A DNA stretch of 64,000 bases from Corynebacterium terpenotabidum Y-11 (GCF_000418365.1 NC_021663.1:868001-932000); one strand, 5' to 3'. Positions 8,918 through 18,547 are shown, counted from the stretch's first letter. A program made the numbers and translations. Notes: a model not told the origin generated them from the sequence alone.

Positions 8918-10009
8918 TCACGGCCTGTCGAGTCCACTTCCGCTCCGCGCCCGGGGAGGAACAGCCACCGGTTGCGGCATCGCCCCGGTCAGCAGAGCCT
9001 CGATCCGCTCCGCGGCCTGAAGGACCGGCACCCACCGCATGTCTTTCGCGATCTGGCCGGGTGCGCCGAGCCGGCGTCCGGACGGCAGGTGGGGGAGCAG
9101 CCCCGCCCGCGCCATCCCGATCACCCCGGCGAGCATCGCCTGCCGTGCCTCCATGTCGGTGAAGCTGCGGCTGGTGGCGTAGAGCAGCGGATCGGGCAGC
9201 CCAGGCGGACGCGACGCTGTCCGGGATTCGGGCGCGATCCACCAGTGTGAGGTTGCCGGCGCATCCGGCAGCAAGGCGTCCCGGTTGGTCCAGGCCTTGT
9301 CCCCGGACCACACCTGCGGGGCGTGGCCGAGGAAGATATTGCCGAGGATCTCAGCCAGCACGGCGAGTCGTTCATCCTCGGTCAACCCGGAGTGCAGACG
9401 CACGTCGTACCAGGCATTGTCCCTGGTCAACGGGGATGCGGGTGCCAGTCCGGGTGCTCCGCCACGGACCCGGCAGAGGAATGCCCCGGACCGGTCGGCG
9501 GTGCGCCCCGGTCCGAAGAATCCGATGTGGACCCCGATCGTCGCCACACGCTCGACGGCGAGCGTCCACGCCACCGCGGCGTCCTGCCCGCTGTCTAGCC
9601 CGCTGTCGTCGGTGCTGTCCGTCGCAGTCGGGGGACGCCACGGGTACTCCGGTGCGCCGTCCCCGCCGACCCGGAACAGATCGGTGTCGATGAGGAAGAT
9701 CTGGGTCCCGTCATGGCCGGGCAGCTCGACGCGGGCGTCTCTGTCATGGACCTGCAGCCCGTTGGAGAACGCCTCCACCTCCGGAACCAGCATCGACACC
9801 TTCGAGGTCACCGGGAAATTCCGCTTGTACCGTGCCCGGTACCGACGGTAGATCTGCAGCGTCGCCTCGATCGCGTCCGCCAGGCTATGGTCACGCTGGC
9901 GCACCGCGAAATCGAGCAGGATCGGCACTGTCCTGTCCCGGTCGGCGGCATTGCGCAACCCCCAGATCTCCAGGTCGAAGGCCTCGAACGGGGTCATGCC
10001 GCTGGTCAT
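8918..10009 (-). CDS. Conserved protein of unknown function with a degenerate IrrE-like segment
   Basis: About 363 residues with no signal peptide or membrane helix. The N-terminal ~130 residues include IYRRYRARYKRNF and a region that may bind a ligand (GHDGTQIFLIDTDLFRVGG). Around residue 230, DERLAVLAEILGNIFLGHAPQVW resembles the active helix of ImmA/IrrE-type metallopeptidases (consensus HELGHIFLGH), but the first histidine and glutamate of HExxH are replaced, so zinc catalysis is unlikely. The C-end is A/P/R-rich. ATG 10009 has GTGAGGGG just upstream; ATG 9997 and a start at 10045 are alternatives. Function unknown. Confidence 0.65.
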   Translation of the reverse strand: MTSGMTPFEAFDLEIWGLRNAADRDRTVPILLDFAVRQRDHSLADAIEATLQIYRRYRARYKRNFPVTSKVSMLVPEVEAFSNGLQVHDRDARVELPGHDGTQIFLIDTDLFRVGGDGAPEYPWRPPTATDSTDDSGLDSGQDAAVAWTLAVERVATIGVHIGFFGPGRTADRSGAFLCRVRGGAPGLAPASPLTRDNAWYDVRLHSGLTEDERLAVLAEILGNIFLGHAPQVWSGDKAWTNRDALLPDAPATSHWWIAPESRTASRPPGLPDPLLYATSRSFTDMEARQAMLAGVIGMARAGLLPHLPSGRRLGAPGQIAKDMRWVPVLQAAERIEALLTGAMPQPVAVPPRARSGSGLDRP

Positions 10010-10219
10010 GAGCCCCTCACCTCGTCCACACCGTTCAGGCCGCACCGCCGGGCCATGCCCTGGAGAGTATCCGGGGCACCGTAAGACTCCGCTGACGCAA
10101 TCATGTTTGCCAGGGTAACTGTTTTTTGACGCGGTCGGGGGTACTTCACGGGCCTTAGCCGTCGTGCGTCCCCGCGCCGTGATGGTGCTCCGGCAGGTCG
10201 ACCGGCGGCGGACGGTCGG

Positions 10220-10783
10220 TTATGTCCACCCGTGGTGCGTGCGCAGGTGGGCGGCGATCCGGTCGTAGCGGCGTTCCGGCATGGACACCCCACGGCGTTG
10301 GATCTGCGACTCCGGGATCTCCACGATCTTGTCGACGCGCACCCAGCACTTGTTGCCCTTCGTGTCCCACAGTCCGGTGCCGATGGGGATCCAGTTGTCC
10401 TCGGTGCGGTGCTCCGGGTTGGAGCTGATCAGCATGCCCAGCAGGGTGTGTTCGTTGCGGCCCACCACGAGGCAGGCGCGCAGTTCGGGCTCGGCGTCCT
10501 TCGTGCGGACCACCCGGAACCAGACGACTTCGCCGGGATCGGCCTGGCCGTCCATCTCGGGGGCGTAGATCAGCGGGCGGGCCATGGAGCTGGTCGGGAC
10601 AGTGACGGTGACCTGGGTATCCACCGGCTCCCGGAGCGACCTGCTCGACATTCCCAGGTTCGCGTGCAGATCGTCAATGCCCCGGCCGAGGTGCCCCTTG
10701 TGGTGGAAATGACGGTCAACGAAGCGACGGAGACCACGGACCAGGTTGGTACGGGTGCGTGGGGAGTCCGTCATGGCGTTCAT
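10220..10783 (-). CDS. PemK/MazF-family protein
   Basis: About 187 residues. The first ~55 are basic (RTNLVRGLRRFVDRHFHH). The rest is a compact beta domain with PGEVVWFRVVRTKDAEPELRACLVVGR and a later WIPIGTGLWDTKGNKCWVRVDKIVEIPE, matching the PemK/MazF fold whose PGE(V)VW opening and RP-type loop form the ribonuclease site. No antitoxin-sized gene is adjacent, and similar solitary genes occur next to lepA in other corynebacteria as I recall, so this is probably a chromosomal orphan and not an active toxin-antitoxin pair. The start is uncertain: ATG 10783, ATG 10774 or GTG 10792, none with a strong ribosome site. Confidence 0.7.
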   Translation of the reverse strand: MNAMTDSPRTRTNLVRGLRRFVDRHFHHKGHLGRGIDDLHANLGMSSRSLREPVDTQVTVTVPTSSMARPLIYAPEMDGQADPGEVVWFRVVRTKDAEPELRACLVVGRNEHTLLGMLISSNPEHRTEDNWIPIGTGLWDTKGNKCWVRVDKIVEIPESQIQRRGVSMPERRYDRIAAHLRTHHGWT

Positions 10784-10792
10784 GGTAGTCAC

Positions 10793-11028
10793 ATCTCAGT
10801 CAAAATTGCGGTCCGGCGTTCCGCAGACTGTCCCGGTCGCCGGGTGGCGGCGCCCGGACCAGTGCGTTGGGGCGCCGCACATCGTCGGTTGCATCGGACG
10901 CCGGGCGGTGATCTGTGCCGACACGTCGTCCATGTGACTGATCGCCGGGCCGGGCCAGGGTGTTTCATCGCTGTCGAGGTGCGGCCCCGGCTGGCTGCCG
11001 CTGCCCGGGTCCGGGTTCTTCGACCGGG
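10793..11028. other. Intergenic, nothing recognised
   Basis: This GC-rich gap between the PemK-like start and the DUF2892 remnant has short open frames on both strands, but none has a ribosome site, a domain or sensible composition. I see no RNA gene or strong hairpin. Confidence 0.4.
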
Positions 11029-11238
11029 TTAGTGGGTGCACTCTGCCGCCCGCGGCATGCCGAGGCTCGCCAAGAGCACTGAGGCCAGGCACCAGACGAC
11101 GGCGGAGTAGAGCGCGAGGTTGGCGGCGACGAAGCCGGTGAGGATGAGCCACCACGGACTGACCAGGGCGACGAGCAGGATGCTCACGCTGATCATGACG
11201 GACGCCGCGAGCAGTACGGCGCGTTCGATGGTGAAGCT
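11029..11238 (-). pseudogene. Decayed DUF2892 (YgaP-type) small membrane protein gene
   Basis: Read on the minus strand, the frame from 11238 gives SFTIERAVLLAASVMISVSI, then SPWWLILTGFVAANLALY and a final cysteine-containing tail, ending TAA at 11029-11031. This is the DUF2892 two-helix membrane module (usual opening FTIERAVRL, then SPWW and a CP motif). The codon before the homology is TAG (11239-11241), and no ATG, GTG or TTG lies between it and the conserved N-end. The first usable start is an internal ATG at 11196, which would lose the conserved opening. So the gene has lost its start or its N-end. The tail also lacks the usual CPA motif. Confidence 0.55.
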
Positions 11239-11417
11239 CTAGGACGCGTCACCTGACCGCGACGACAACCACCCGCACACACCAGCGCAGTCAGCCCTCC
11301 TTGGTAGGCTCAACGTGATATCCACCCGCCCGGCAGACCCCGGTGTGGGACACGCCCCACCGCCCGTGCCAGCACGTGCGAACCATGACGGGGCAGCGCA
11401 TCACCAGGAGGACCCCC

Positions 11418-13268
11418 ATGGCGCCGAAGCAGCAGAACTACGCTCTCGAGACCTTCACCGAGCCGAGCCGTATCCGCAACTTCTGCATCATCGCCCACAT
11501 CGACCACGGGAAGTCGACCCTGGCCGACCGGATCCTGCAGCTCTCAGGTGTCATCGACGACCGCGACATGCGCGACCAGTACCTCGACAACATGGACATC
11601 GAGCGTGAGCGCGGCATCACCATCAAGGCGCAGAACGTGCGTCTGCCGTGGATCCCGCGGTCGGGGGCTAACGAGGGTGAGGAACTGGTGATGCACCTCA
11701 TCGACACGCCCGGTCACGTGGACTTCACCTACGAGGTCTCCCGCGCGCTGGAGGCGTGTGAGGGGGCGATCCTGCTGGTGGACGCCGCGCAGGGTATCGA
11801 GGCGCAGACGCTGGCGAACCTTTACCTGGCGATGGAGAAGGACCTGGAGATCATCCCGGTGCTCAACAAGATCGACCTGCCGGCGGCGGATCCGGAGAAG
11901 TACTCCCTGGAGATCGCGAACATCATCGGCTGTGAGCCGGAGGATGTGCTGCGGATCTCGGCGAAGACGGGGGAGGGGATCCCGGCGATGCTGGACCGCG
12001 TCTGTGAGCTGGTGCCGGCGCCGACCGGCGATGAGGACGCCCCGGCCCGCGCGCTGATCTTCGACTCGGTCTACGACATTTTCCGTGGCGTGGTGACCTA
12101 CATCCGTATGGTCGACGGGAAGCTGGAGCCGCGGCAGAAGGTCAAGATGATGTCCACCGGGACGGTGCATGAGGCTCTTGAGATCGGTGTGGTGTCCCCG
12201 CAGCCGGCGAAGTCGAAGGGCCTGGGTGTGGGTGAGGTGGGGTACATCATCACCGGGGTGAAGGATGTCCGTCTGTCGAAGGTGGGCGATACGGTGACCG
12301 CGGCGGTCGGGGGAGCGGAGGAGCCGCTGAAGGGCTATGCGGAGCCGACGCCGATGGTGTACTCGGGTCTGTTCCCGGTCTCGGCGGACCAGTACCCGGA
12401 TCTGCGGGAGGCTATCGAGAAACTGCAGTTGAATGACGCGTCCCTGACCTTCGAGCCAGAGACGTCCACCGCGCTAGGCTTCGGTTTCCGGTGTGGCTTC
12501 CTGGGCCTGCTGCACATGGAGATCACCCGTGACCGGCTGGAGCGGGAGTTTGATCTGGACCTGATCTCCACCGCGCCGTCGGTGGTGTACAAGGTGATTG
12601 CGGAGGACGGGTCGGTCCTGCATGTGCAGAATCCCTCGGATTGGCCGGAGGGGAAGATCCGCGAGGTCTACGAGCCGATGGTGAATATGACCATCATCGT
12701 GCCGGAGGAGTTCCTGGGTGGGGTGATGACGTTGTGCCAGGAGAAGCGTGGGCAGATGAAGAACATGGACTTCCTGTCGACCGACCGGGTGGAGCTGCGC
12801 TACTACATGCCGATGGGTGAGATCATCTTCGATTTCTTCGACATGCTGAAGTCGAAGACGAAGGGCTATGCCTCGCTGAACTACGAGGAGGACGGCGAGC
12901 AGCTGGCGGACCTGGTGAAGGTGGACATCCTGCTGCAGGGGGAGCCGGTGGACGCGTTCGCGGCGATCGTGCACCGGGAGAACGCCCTGCATTACGGCAA
13001 CAAGATGACGAAGAAGCTCAAGGAGCTGATCCCACGCCAGCAGTTCGAGGTGCCGGTGCAGGCGGCGATCGGGGCGAAGATCATCTCGCGCACGAACATC
13101 CGCGCGCTCCGGAAAGATGTGCTTTCCAAGTGCTACGGTGGTGACATCTCCCGTAAGAAGAAGCTGCTGGAGAAGCAGAAGGCCGGTAAGAAGCGCATGA
13201 AGTCCATCGGGTCGGTCTCTGTGCCGCAGGAGGCGTTTGTTGCGGCGTTGTCGACGGATGAGGGTTAG
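11418..13268 (+). CDS. lepA: Elongation factor 4, ribosome back-translocase
   Basis: 616 residues, the usual LepA length. The G domain shows AHIDHGKST (G1, ~26-34), [10 protein letters not shown] (G2), DTPGHVDF (G3) and NKIDLP (G4). The C-terminal LepA-specific domain ends [20 protein letters not shown] and then [12 protein letters not shown], diagnostic of LepA against EF-G. It is a membrane- or ribosome-associated translational GTPase that can move tRNAs backward on stalled ribosomes. The ATG at 11418 has AGGAGG seven bases upstream, so an upstream in-frame ATG (11343) is rejected. No terminator is visible before the next gene. Confidence 0.98.
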   Translation: MAPKQQNYALETFTEPSRIRNFCIIAHIDHGKSTLADRILQLSGVIDDRDMRDQYLDNMDIERERGITIKAQNVRLPWIPRSGANEGEELVMHLIDTPGHVDFTYEVSRALEACEGAILLVDAAQGIEAQTLANLYLAMEKDLEIIPVLNKIDLPAADPEKYSLEIANIIGCEPEDVLRISAKTGEGIPAMLDRVCELVPAPTGDEDAPARALIFDSVYDIFRGVVTYIRMVDGKLEPRQKVKMMSTGTVHEALEIGVVSPQPAKSKGLGVGEVGYIITGVKDVRLSKVGDTVTAAVGGAEEPLKGYAEPTPMVYSGLFPVSADQYPDLREAIEKLQLNDASLTFEPETSTALGFGFRCGFLGLLHMEITRDRLEREFDLDLISTAPSVVYKVIAEDGSVLHVQNPSDWPEGKIREVYEPMVNMTIIVPEEFLGGVMTLCQEKRGQMKNMDFLSTDRVELRYYMPMGEIIFDFFDMLKSKTKGYASLNYEEDGEQLADLVKVDILLQGEPVDAFAAIVHRENALHYGNKMTKKLKELIPRQQFEVPVQAAIGAKIISRTNIRALRKDVLSKCYGGDISRKKKLLEKQKAGKKRMKSIGSVSVPQEAFVAALSTDEG

Positions 13269-13310
13269 CCCATACTCTGAAAGCTAGGCCCTGACTTTAA
13301 GGAGCAAACA

Positions 13311-15800
13311 ATTCTCTCCAAAGACGCAGTAGCTAGAGTGCTCGCAGAAACAAGATTGCGTGAATATTATGCTGAAGAAAATCGCAAGGCAGCGCTAGAA
13401 CAACTTGGTGCCAAGCTCGAGCGTGAAACAACTAAAATTCACGCTGTTGGAGTATACGATGACGAATCCGCAGTCGCGGGATTCGCAGCGGCTCAAATGT
13501 GCAAATTAATCGGAGAGCAACTTGACCAGCGAGAGCCTCAACTTAGGGCTAGGTCAGAAATTATACTTATCAAGTTGCGAGCGAGCACAGATTATTCACA
13601 ACAAGACCGACGTGCGTTGGCATTTGAGCTCTCAACAATCAGCGATGAGTGGCAAGAAATATCAAAAAAAGCTCGGAAATACAGTGAAGAAAAGAGGATT
13701 TCGACCTTGCAGGCCGGAGTGGTCGCGGATTTGGCTGCGACGGCACTCCTGGAATTGAACACCAATACTATTGACGGCGATCTACTGGACGAGATCGAAA
13801 AAATCCTGTCCAAGGCAGAGAGGAGAAGAAAAGAAGCAAATGATAAGTACGGGTATGCTTTTCATCGCTTTACCAACTCGATGTACTGGAGGAAGTTCTA
13901 TATAGTACACCGAGATAAGAAGGCGTTAGAATTCGCGTGGTCCAATATGGAAAAATCTTTGGATTACTTTGAACAGTACGCGGGTACGGAAAGATTCATT
14001 GAGAGAACGCATATGCCCAGAGCGTATGCTAATGCAATGGGAGAGCTTCTGGACCTTTTCAGCCACTACTACGGCAACCTTCTCAAAGAGGACATCGTCA
14101 AGGGACTTAATCTTGACGAAAAAGACGGCTACTTCGAAAATTGGGTTCAATACTTCGACGCGGTATCCTCCAATCCGAGATGCTTCGGATTCGATGTGGC
14201 ACCGTCTTGGGCCGATCCCGTCGAGTATCGTCGTAAATTAGAGGAGATTTTACCTCCGCGTTCGAAAATTGAAAAAATACTTGATAGAGTTCGGCGCATG
14301 GTAACCGCAAATAGTTCTGAATCTGATATTATGCGCAATCATAATGCTGATATATCAATCGAGTTCTCTCAGTGTTTTGCGGCTTGGTTGGATGAGGATG
14401 AGAAAAGCCTTGCACTGCGGCGAATTCACGATTTCCTCGATGATGCACTCGCCCGGAAAGACTACACACAATGTTTGAAGCAATGGACCAAGCATGTTGA
14501 ATCGTCTGTGTGGCGCGAACAGGAAGGCTATTGCAAGCTGCTCCACATTGGTGTGACAGCACTGCTCGAGGCACCGTCAAGAGTTGTGATCGAATGTATG
14601 GGGAATAGGGTAGATAGTTCCTCTCAGTTCCTCAGATTTGCGATTGTTGAATTGTTCAGTTCTGAGCTGGAGGAACTTGGGAACCGAGTTATTGATCGCT
14701 TTTATTATAGTTGGTCTAATTCGCAGCAGAAGTTCAGAGAATTTCAATCGTCCCCAATGCAAGTATTGCTTCTTCACAGCCCTTGGAATACGCTTTGTGT
14801 TTGCAGCTCGGCGCAGGGGGGGCGGTCGCATAAGATTTTTACCGGAATTGACGGTCGGACACTGACTCCACTCAACTACCGATATGATAATGACGGCCGC
14901 GATGGGTTCATTACTTCATTTGATTCAAATGTTCCCAAACGGGAACTTCGCCCATTGTGGAAAAATAATTTATCTCGAATCTGTGCGGCAGCTAAGCCGA
15001 TCGGGGATTTCATTTCCTCGACCGCTGAAATGACAGGTTCAAAACTGTTGGCATTCAGTCCTATGGGGTATTTTCGATTCTTCCCGCTGGGAATGATTCC
15101 TTCAGGAAGTGGGTTGAACACGGAAGAAATTGGTCTCAAGTATCCAACTTTTGTGAATTACGTCAGGGCAGCCGATGAGAAGCCTGCTTTGTCTAGCGAC
15201 AATCATGGTGGGACGTTTGTCGAATGCGCTCATGTCGCTGAAGGGGCCGATCTTTGGAATTCAGGAAACGAATATCTTGCTTTTTCCAAAGCGTTCAAAT
15301 CAGAGCCGCGGAGGGTAATTAATGCCTCGCGCGAAGAATTATTGGATAGTTTGATTTCCGGCTCCACAATATGGCATTTCTATGGTCATGGAGGGATGTC
15401 CATAGATTGGAAATCTCCACGCGTGTTTACTGAAACGGGACCAGTAAGTGTCGAAGATATCGAGGCACTGGAAGGTGATCTCCCATTTTTGACTGTATTT
15501 AGTTGCTGTAATGCTTCCTCAGTGAAGACCACGATGACAAATAAAACCCTCGATGAAGCGGTACTTGTGGCAGGGTCGTCTTGCTGTATTTCGTCCCGTT
15601 GGCCTGTTCTTGATGATGTTACTTTGCGATTTATGGAGGAATTCTATCGCGCACTTGCCGATTTTGACCCCGTTGGAATTGGTATTGAATCGGTTGTCCT
15701 CGCATCTTTTGACGCAGTCAAGTCCGTTCGCATGAAAATGATTGATTCTCGGGCAGACGGAGCAAACGTTGAGTGGTCATCTTTTATGATCACCGTTTAG
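13311..15800 (+). CDS. CHAT-domain (caspase-like) protease with helical N-terminal region
   Basis: About 830 residues. The first ~480 are helical and charged, probably TPR-like without clear repeats. The C-terminal ~330 form a CHAT peptidase domain: histidine in IWHFYGHGG (His684, numbered from the GTG at 13338), cysteine in FSCCNASS (Cys723/724), then the conserved SRWPVLDDVT and a last helix near FMEEFYRAL. CHAT proteases are effectors or processing enzymes in several bacterial defence systems, such as the gasdermin and type III-E CRISPR ones. The gene is visibly AT-rich beside its GC-rich neighbours, a sign of recent transfer. The only good ribosome site, AAGGAG at 13299-13304, is placed for an ATT codon at 13311. 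The alternative GTG at 13338 has no ribosome site. No partner gene is adjacent. Confidence 0.85.
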   Translation: MLSKDAVARVLAETRLREYYAEENRKAALEQLGAKLERETTKIHAVGVYDDESAVAGFAAAQMCKLIGEQLDQREPQLRARSEIILIKLRASTDYSQQDRRALAFELSTISDEWQEISKKARKYSEEKRISTLQAGVVADLAATALLELNTNTIDGDLLDEIEKILSKAERRRKEANDKYGYAFHRFTNSMYWRKFYIVHRDKKALEFAWSNMEKSLDYFEQYAGTERFIERTHMPRAYANAMGELLDLFSHYYGNLLKEDIVKGLNLDEKDGYFENWVQYFDAVSSNPRCFGFDVAPSWADPVEYRRKLEEILPPRSKIEKILDRVRRMVTANSSESDIMRNHNADISIEFSQCFAAWLDEDEKSLALRRIHDFLDDALARKDYTQCLKQWTKHVESSVWREQEGYCKLLHIGVTALLEAPSRVVIECMGNRVDSSSQFLRFAIVELFSSELEELGNRVIDRFYYSWSNSQQKFREFQSSPMQVLLLHSPWNTLCVCSSAQGGRSHKIFTGIDGRTLTPLNYRYDNDGRDGFITSFDSNVPKRELRPLWKNNLSRICAAAKPIGDFISSTAEMTGSKLLAFSPMGYFRFFPLGMIPSGSGLNTEEIGLKYPTFVNYVRAADEKPALSSDNHGGTFVECAHVAEGADLWNSGNEYLAFSKAFKSEPRRVINASREELLDSLISGSTIWHFYGHGGMSIDWKSPRVFTETGPVSVEDIEALEGDLPFLTVFSCCNASSVKTTMTNKTLDEAVLVAGSSCCISSRWPVLDDVTLRFMEEFYRALADFDPVGIGIESVVLASFDAVKSVRMKMIDSRADGANVEWSSFMITV

Positions 15801-15829
15801 CCTCCCGATCTATGAGAGTGGGGGTTTGC

Positions 15830-17175
15830 TGGCCCTTCGGTTTTCAGAGTGCGCTGATTGCTCCACGCAGCCCTCCCGAGTGGATCAGTGACCGCAAGAT
15901 GTAGTGGTCGAGGTTCCTGAAACCCAGGGCGATGCCACGCAGGTGCTCCAACCTCCCGTTGATCGCCTCGACCGGCCCGTTGGATACTCCGGTGTCGAAG
16001 TATGCCAGGATCGCCGCTCGCTTGCGCCACAACGTCCGGCCCAACGGGGCCAGTTCCTTCGATCCCCTCGGTACCCCGGACCGGATCCGCTTGAACAGCT
16101 TGAACATCCGCAACTTGCCGTCCCGGGCCACCGGCTCGTCGTAAGTGGCGATGATTTCCTGGTAGAAGTCCCACGTCACGGCCACCGCCACATGCTCATC
16201 CGCTGTCAGAACCTCATCAATACGTTCCGCACGTTTCGGGGTGACCAGGCTGCGGCGAGTCAGCATCGCCCGGCGGACCCCGTACAACGGATCGCCCGAC
16301 CGTCCCCGGTGACCCAACGTTTCATTCTGGATCCGCTGGCGGCACAGATCCAGCTTCCCGGCGGCCAGATGCACCTCATGAAACGGGTCCATCACCTGTC
16401 TGCCTTGCTGACCTGTTCTGATGCGGCGTTCGCGTAGCCGGAGTACTCGTCCATCGTCACGGTCTTCACAGCGTCCCGAAGCCGCTGGAGCCTGGTGGCA
16501 AGCTAGTCACCGAATGGGTCGTTGCTCCTGCCGGGCACTATGTCCAGCAGTCGGGCGGGCCCGACCCCGTCGATCTGTGGAGTCAGGTCCACGATCACGG
16601 TGACGAATCCCGGGGCGCCGTCACCGCGGACGTGCTTCCACTTGTGCTCGTCAAGACCGAGGACCCGGACATGGTCCAGGGTGGTGGGGTCACCGTGGGT
16701 GAGGTGCCGATACGCGGACAGCGCCAGGGTGCAGGCCTTCTTCCAGCCGATTCCCAACCCGCGGGCGCAGGCTTTCACGCTCATGTCGTCTGTCGCCATG
16801 CGCTGCAGAACCCATCGGGTCACCCGAGATGTCACGGACTGCCGGTCATCGGCGGCCTGTGGAAGCAGGGCCCGGAAGATGGTGACCGGGCAGTTGTCGC
16901 TGCCGCAGACCTGCCGGGGTATACGGACCTGCAGGACGCTGGGTGCCCGGTGATGGGAAGGTCCGTGAGCCGGCGTTCCACATGGTCGCGGACTCGGCAG
17001 TCCTGTCCGCAGCCCGGGCAGCTGACATCGACGGTCACCGGGTGGCAGTACAGGTGGGTGACGTCGCCGGCGTCGGCGGCATTGTCGATGCTCAGGTAGA
17101 GTTCAGGGGTACGGCAGATCGTGTCAGCGACGAGGTTCGTGGCGCCGGCTTCGGCTAGGACCCGGATGGAGTCGT
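15830..17175 (-). pseudogene. ISL3-family transposase, disrupted
   Basis: Three pieces in different frames together cover an ISL3 DDE transposase. The N-terminal piece has LVADTICRTPELYLSIDNAA and a zinc-finger-like CPGCGQDCRVRDHVERR. The middle piece (16503-16835) has RVTRWVLQRMATDDMSVKAC, VLGLDEHKWKHVRGDG and DLTPQIDGVGPARLLD. The C-terminal piece (15844-16395) has VSNGPVEAINGRLEHLRGIA and NLDHYILRSLIHSGG. At least three lesions exist: a frameshift near 16960, a TAG in place of the tryptophan of GDW at 16503-16505, and a one-base frameshift near 16400. The left end, GGCCCTTCGGTTTTCAGAG just after 15830, looks like an ISL3 terminal repeat. I found no matching right end, so that side is truncated. 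Confidence 0.85.
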
Positions 17176-17184
17176 CAGGCTGAT

Positions 17185-17328
17185 TCGGCTTTAAGTGCGG
17201 CGAGTTCAGCGTCGGTGTGGGGCGGAGCCGATGTGGTCGATGTTCCTCGATCCGCACTTGTTGGAGTGCACGATCTGCACCGCTGTGGCACCGGAGGCGG
17301 TGGTCATGGTGCGGATGTGCGGGCTCAT
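17185..17328 (-). pseudogene. N-terminal fragment of an IS1634-type transposase
   Basis: The minus strand from ATG 17328 reads MSPHIRTMTTASGATAVQIV, then HSNKCGSRNIDHIGSA, and after a one-base frameshift HTDAELAALKAE. This is the characteristic N-terminus of IS1634-family (IS4 superfamily) transposases. It breaks off at the junction with the ISL3 remnant, so one element has replaced the rest of the other. The remaining ~180 bases up to 17509 hold nothing I recognise. Confidence 0.65.
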
Positions 17329-17509
17329 GGCAGTCGAATTTCCGGCGGCTTGGTGCACAGATTTCCGGTGTTCGGGAACGTTCACCGCAGGTCACGACGC
17401 TGCGCGAAGCATCATCGACTCGAAGTGAGCCAAGTCAGGTATCAGGGCGGATCTCGTCATCGCCAGGTTTGTGTACCGTTCCGTCGCCGGCGAAACCACC
17501 CCTGGGGCC

Positions 17510-18547
17510 TCACTCCATTCCGTCGGAGACGACGAGGACCGGGGTCAGCGGGATGATGCGGCGCCAGTGCTCGGGAAGCCGATCATAGTGATCGATGACC
17601 AGGGAGACGATGTCTTCCCCGGACAGCAGCCGGATACCGGTGCGTTGCCTCTCGATGGCCTGGGCGTCCTTGCTGTACCCACCCAGAGTGAAGAACAGAC
17701 ACAGTTCCCCCGGCCCCTGTGTACCGACAAGCTGGTTGACCTCGGGAGATCCGACAGTGGAGACCTTCTGCTTGCACTGGGCCTTGATCAGCGGCGGTTC
17801 GATGCCCAACGGATCCTTGTGCGCGATGACGTCCACTCCACCGTCCTGGGAGTACTGGGTGACCCGTGCCTGGTATCCGATGACCCTGAGCAGATCAGCC
17901 GACAGCTCTTCGAAGTTGCGGGGGCTGATTCGGTTGGACAGGACATCGAGAATGAAGTCCCGAGTGTGCCGTTCGATTCGCGATGCTCGGGGCTGCTCCG
18001 CTTCCTGGTCGTCGAGGTCGTGTGCTGCTGTCGCCGCAAGGGTGTCCATTGTGTCAGCGATGGCGTCGGCGTCATCGGTGTCCGCAGCCATTGCGGTTCT
18101 GACCTCGGTCGTGTGCCGGGTGACCTTGAACAAGGTGAGAGCTGAGCCCAGCTCGTAAAGGGCTGACTGGGGGAAGACTGCCCGGGGCAGACCGATCTTC
18201 ACCCACCGCACACGGCGGCGATGCCGGTGCGTGGGAGCGCCCGCGGCGAAGTAGTAGTCGCTGTCGACGATGCCGATGTTGATGGTGCTGTCCGGCTTGT
18301 ACGGGGCGACCACGATGTCGCCGACCTGGATCTCGTGGGCGAAGCGGAAGAGGACGCCCGCCTGGCCGGCGATGCTCTGCACCTTTGCATTCGGCTCCAG
18401 CGGGGTGAGGGCTTTCTTCAGTCCCTCGCGTCCACGGCGGATTTGGGTGAGATCGCCGAGCCCGTCCCATCCGATGCTGACGAAGCCCTGGTCAACGAGT
18501 TCGTGAGTCAGGGTGTCGTTGTGGATACCCCAGATCTGTTCCGCCAT
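17510..18547 (-). CDS. Mrr-like restriction endonuclease with N-terminal EVE/PUA-like region
   Basis: 345 residues. The N-terminal ~115 residues (IWGIHNDTLTHELVDQGFV, then VGDIVVAPYKPDSTINIGIV) look like the EVE/PUA-like module that reads modified bases in many type IV systems. The C-terminal part is an Mrr catalytic domain: FEELSADLLRVIGYQARVT, then DGGVDVIAHKD (Asp239) and KAQCKQ (Gln257, Lys259), a PD-(D/E)XK site with the Mrr-type QxK. It likely cuts methylated foreign DNA as a solitary type IV enzyme. The start is ATG 18547; the open N-terminal extension lacks a ribosome site. No methylase gene is adjacent, which fits type IV. Together with the CHAT gene and IS debris it forms a small defence-like island after lepA. 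Confidence 0.85.
   Translation of the reverse strand: MAEQIWGIHNDTLTHELVDQGFVSIGWDGLGDLTQIRRGREGLKKALTPLEPNAKVQSIAGQAGVLFRFAHEIQVGDIVVAPYKPDSTINIGIVDSDYYFAAGAPTHRHRRRVRWVKIGLPRAVFPQSALYELGSALTLFKVTRHTTEVRTAMAADTDDADAIADTMDTLAATAAHDLDDQEAEQPRASRIERHTRDFILDVLSNRISPRNFEELSADLLRVIGYQARVTQYSQDGGVDVIAHKDPLGIEPPLIKAQCKQKVSTVGSPEVNQLVGTQGPGELCLFFTLGGYSKDAQAIERQRTGIRLLSGEDIVSLVIDHYDRLPEHWRRIIPLTPVLVVSDGME

Noticed and set aside
10220..10792. Active toxin-antitoxin locus
   Set aside because: The PemK/MazF-like gene has no antitoxin partner on either side, so only an orphan protein is supported.
11343..11417. N-terminal extension of LepA
   Set aside because: AGGAGG precedes ATG 11418, and LepA proteins start at this point.
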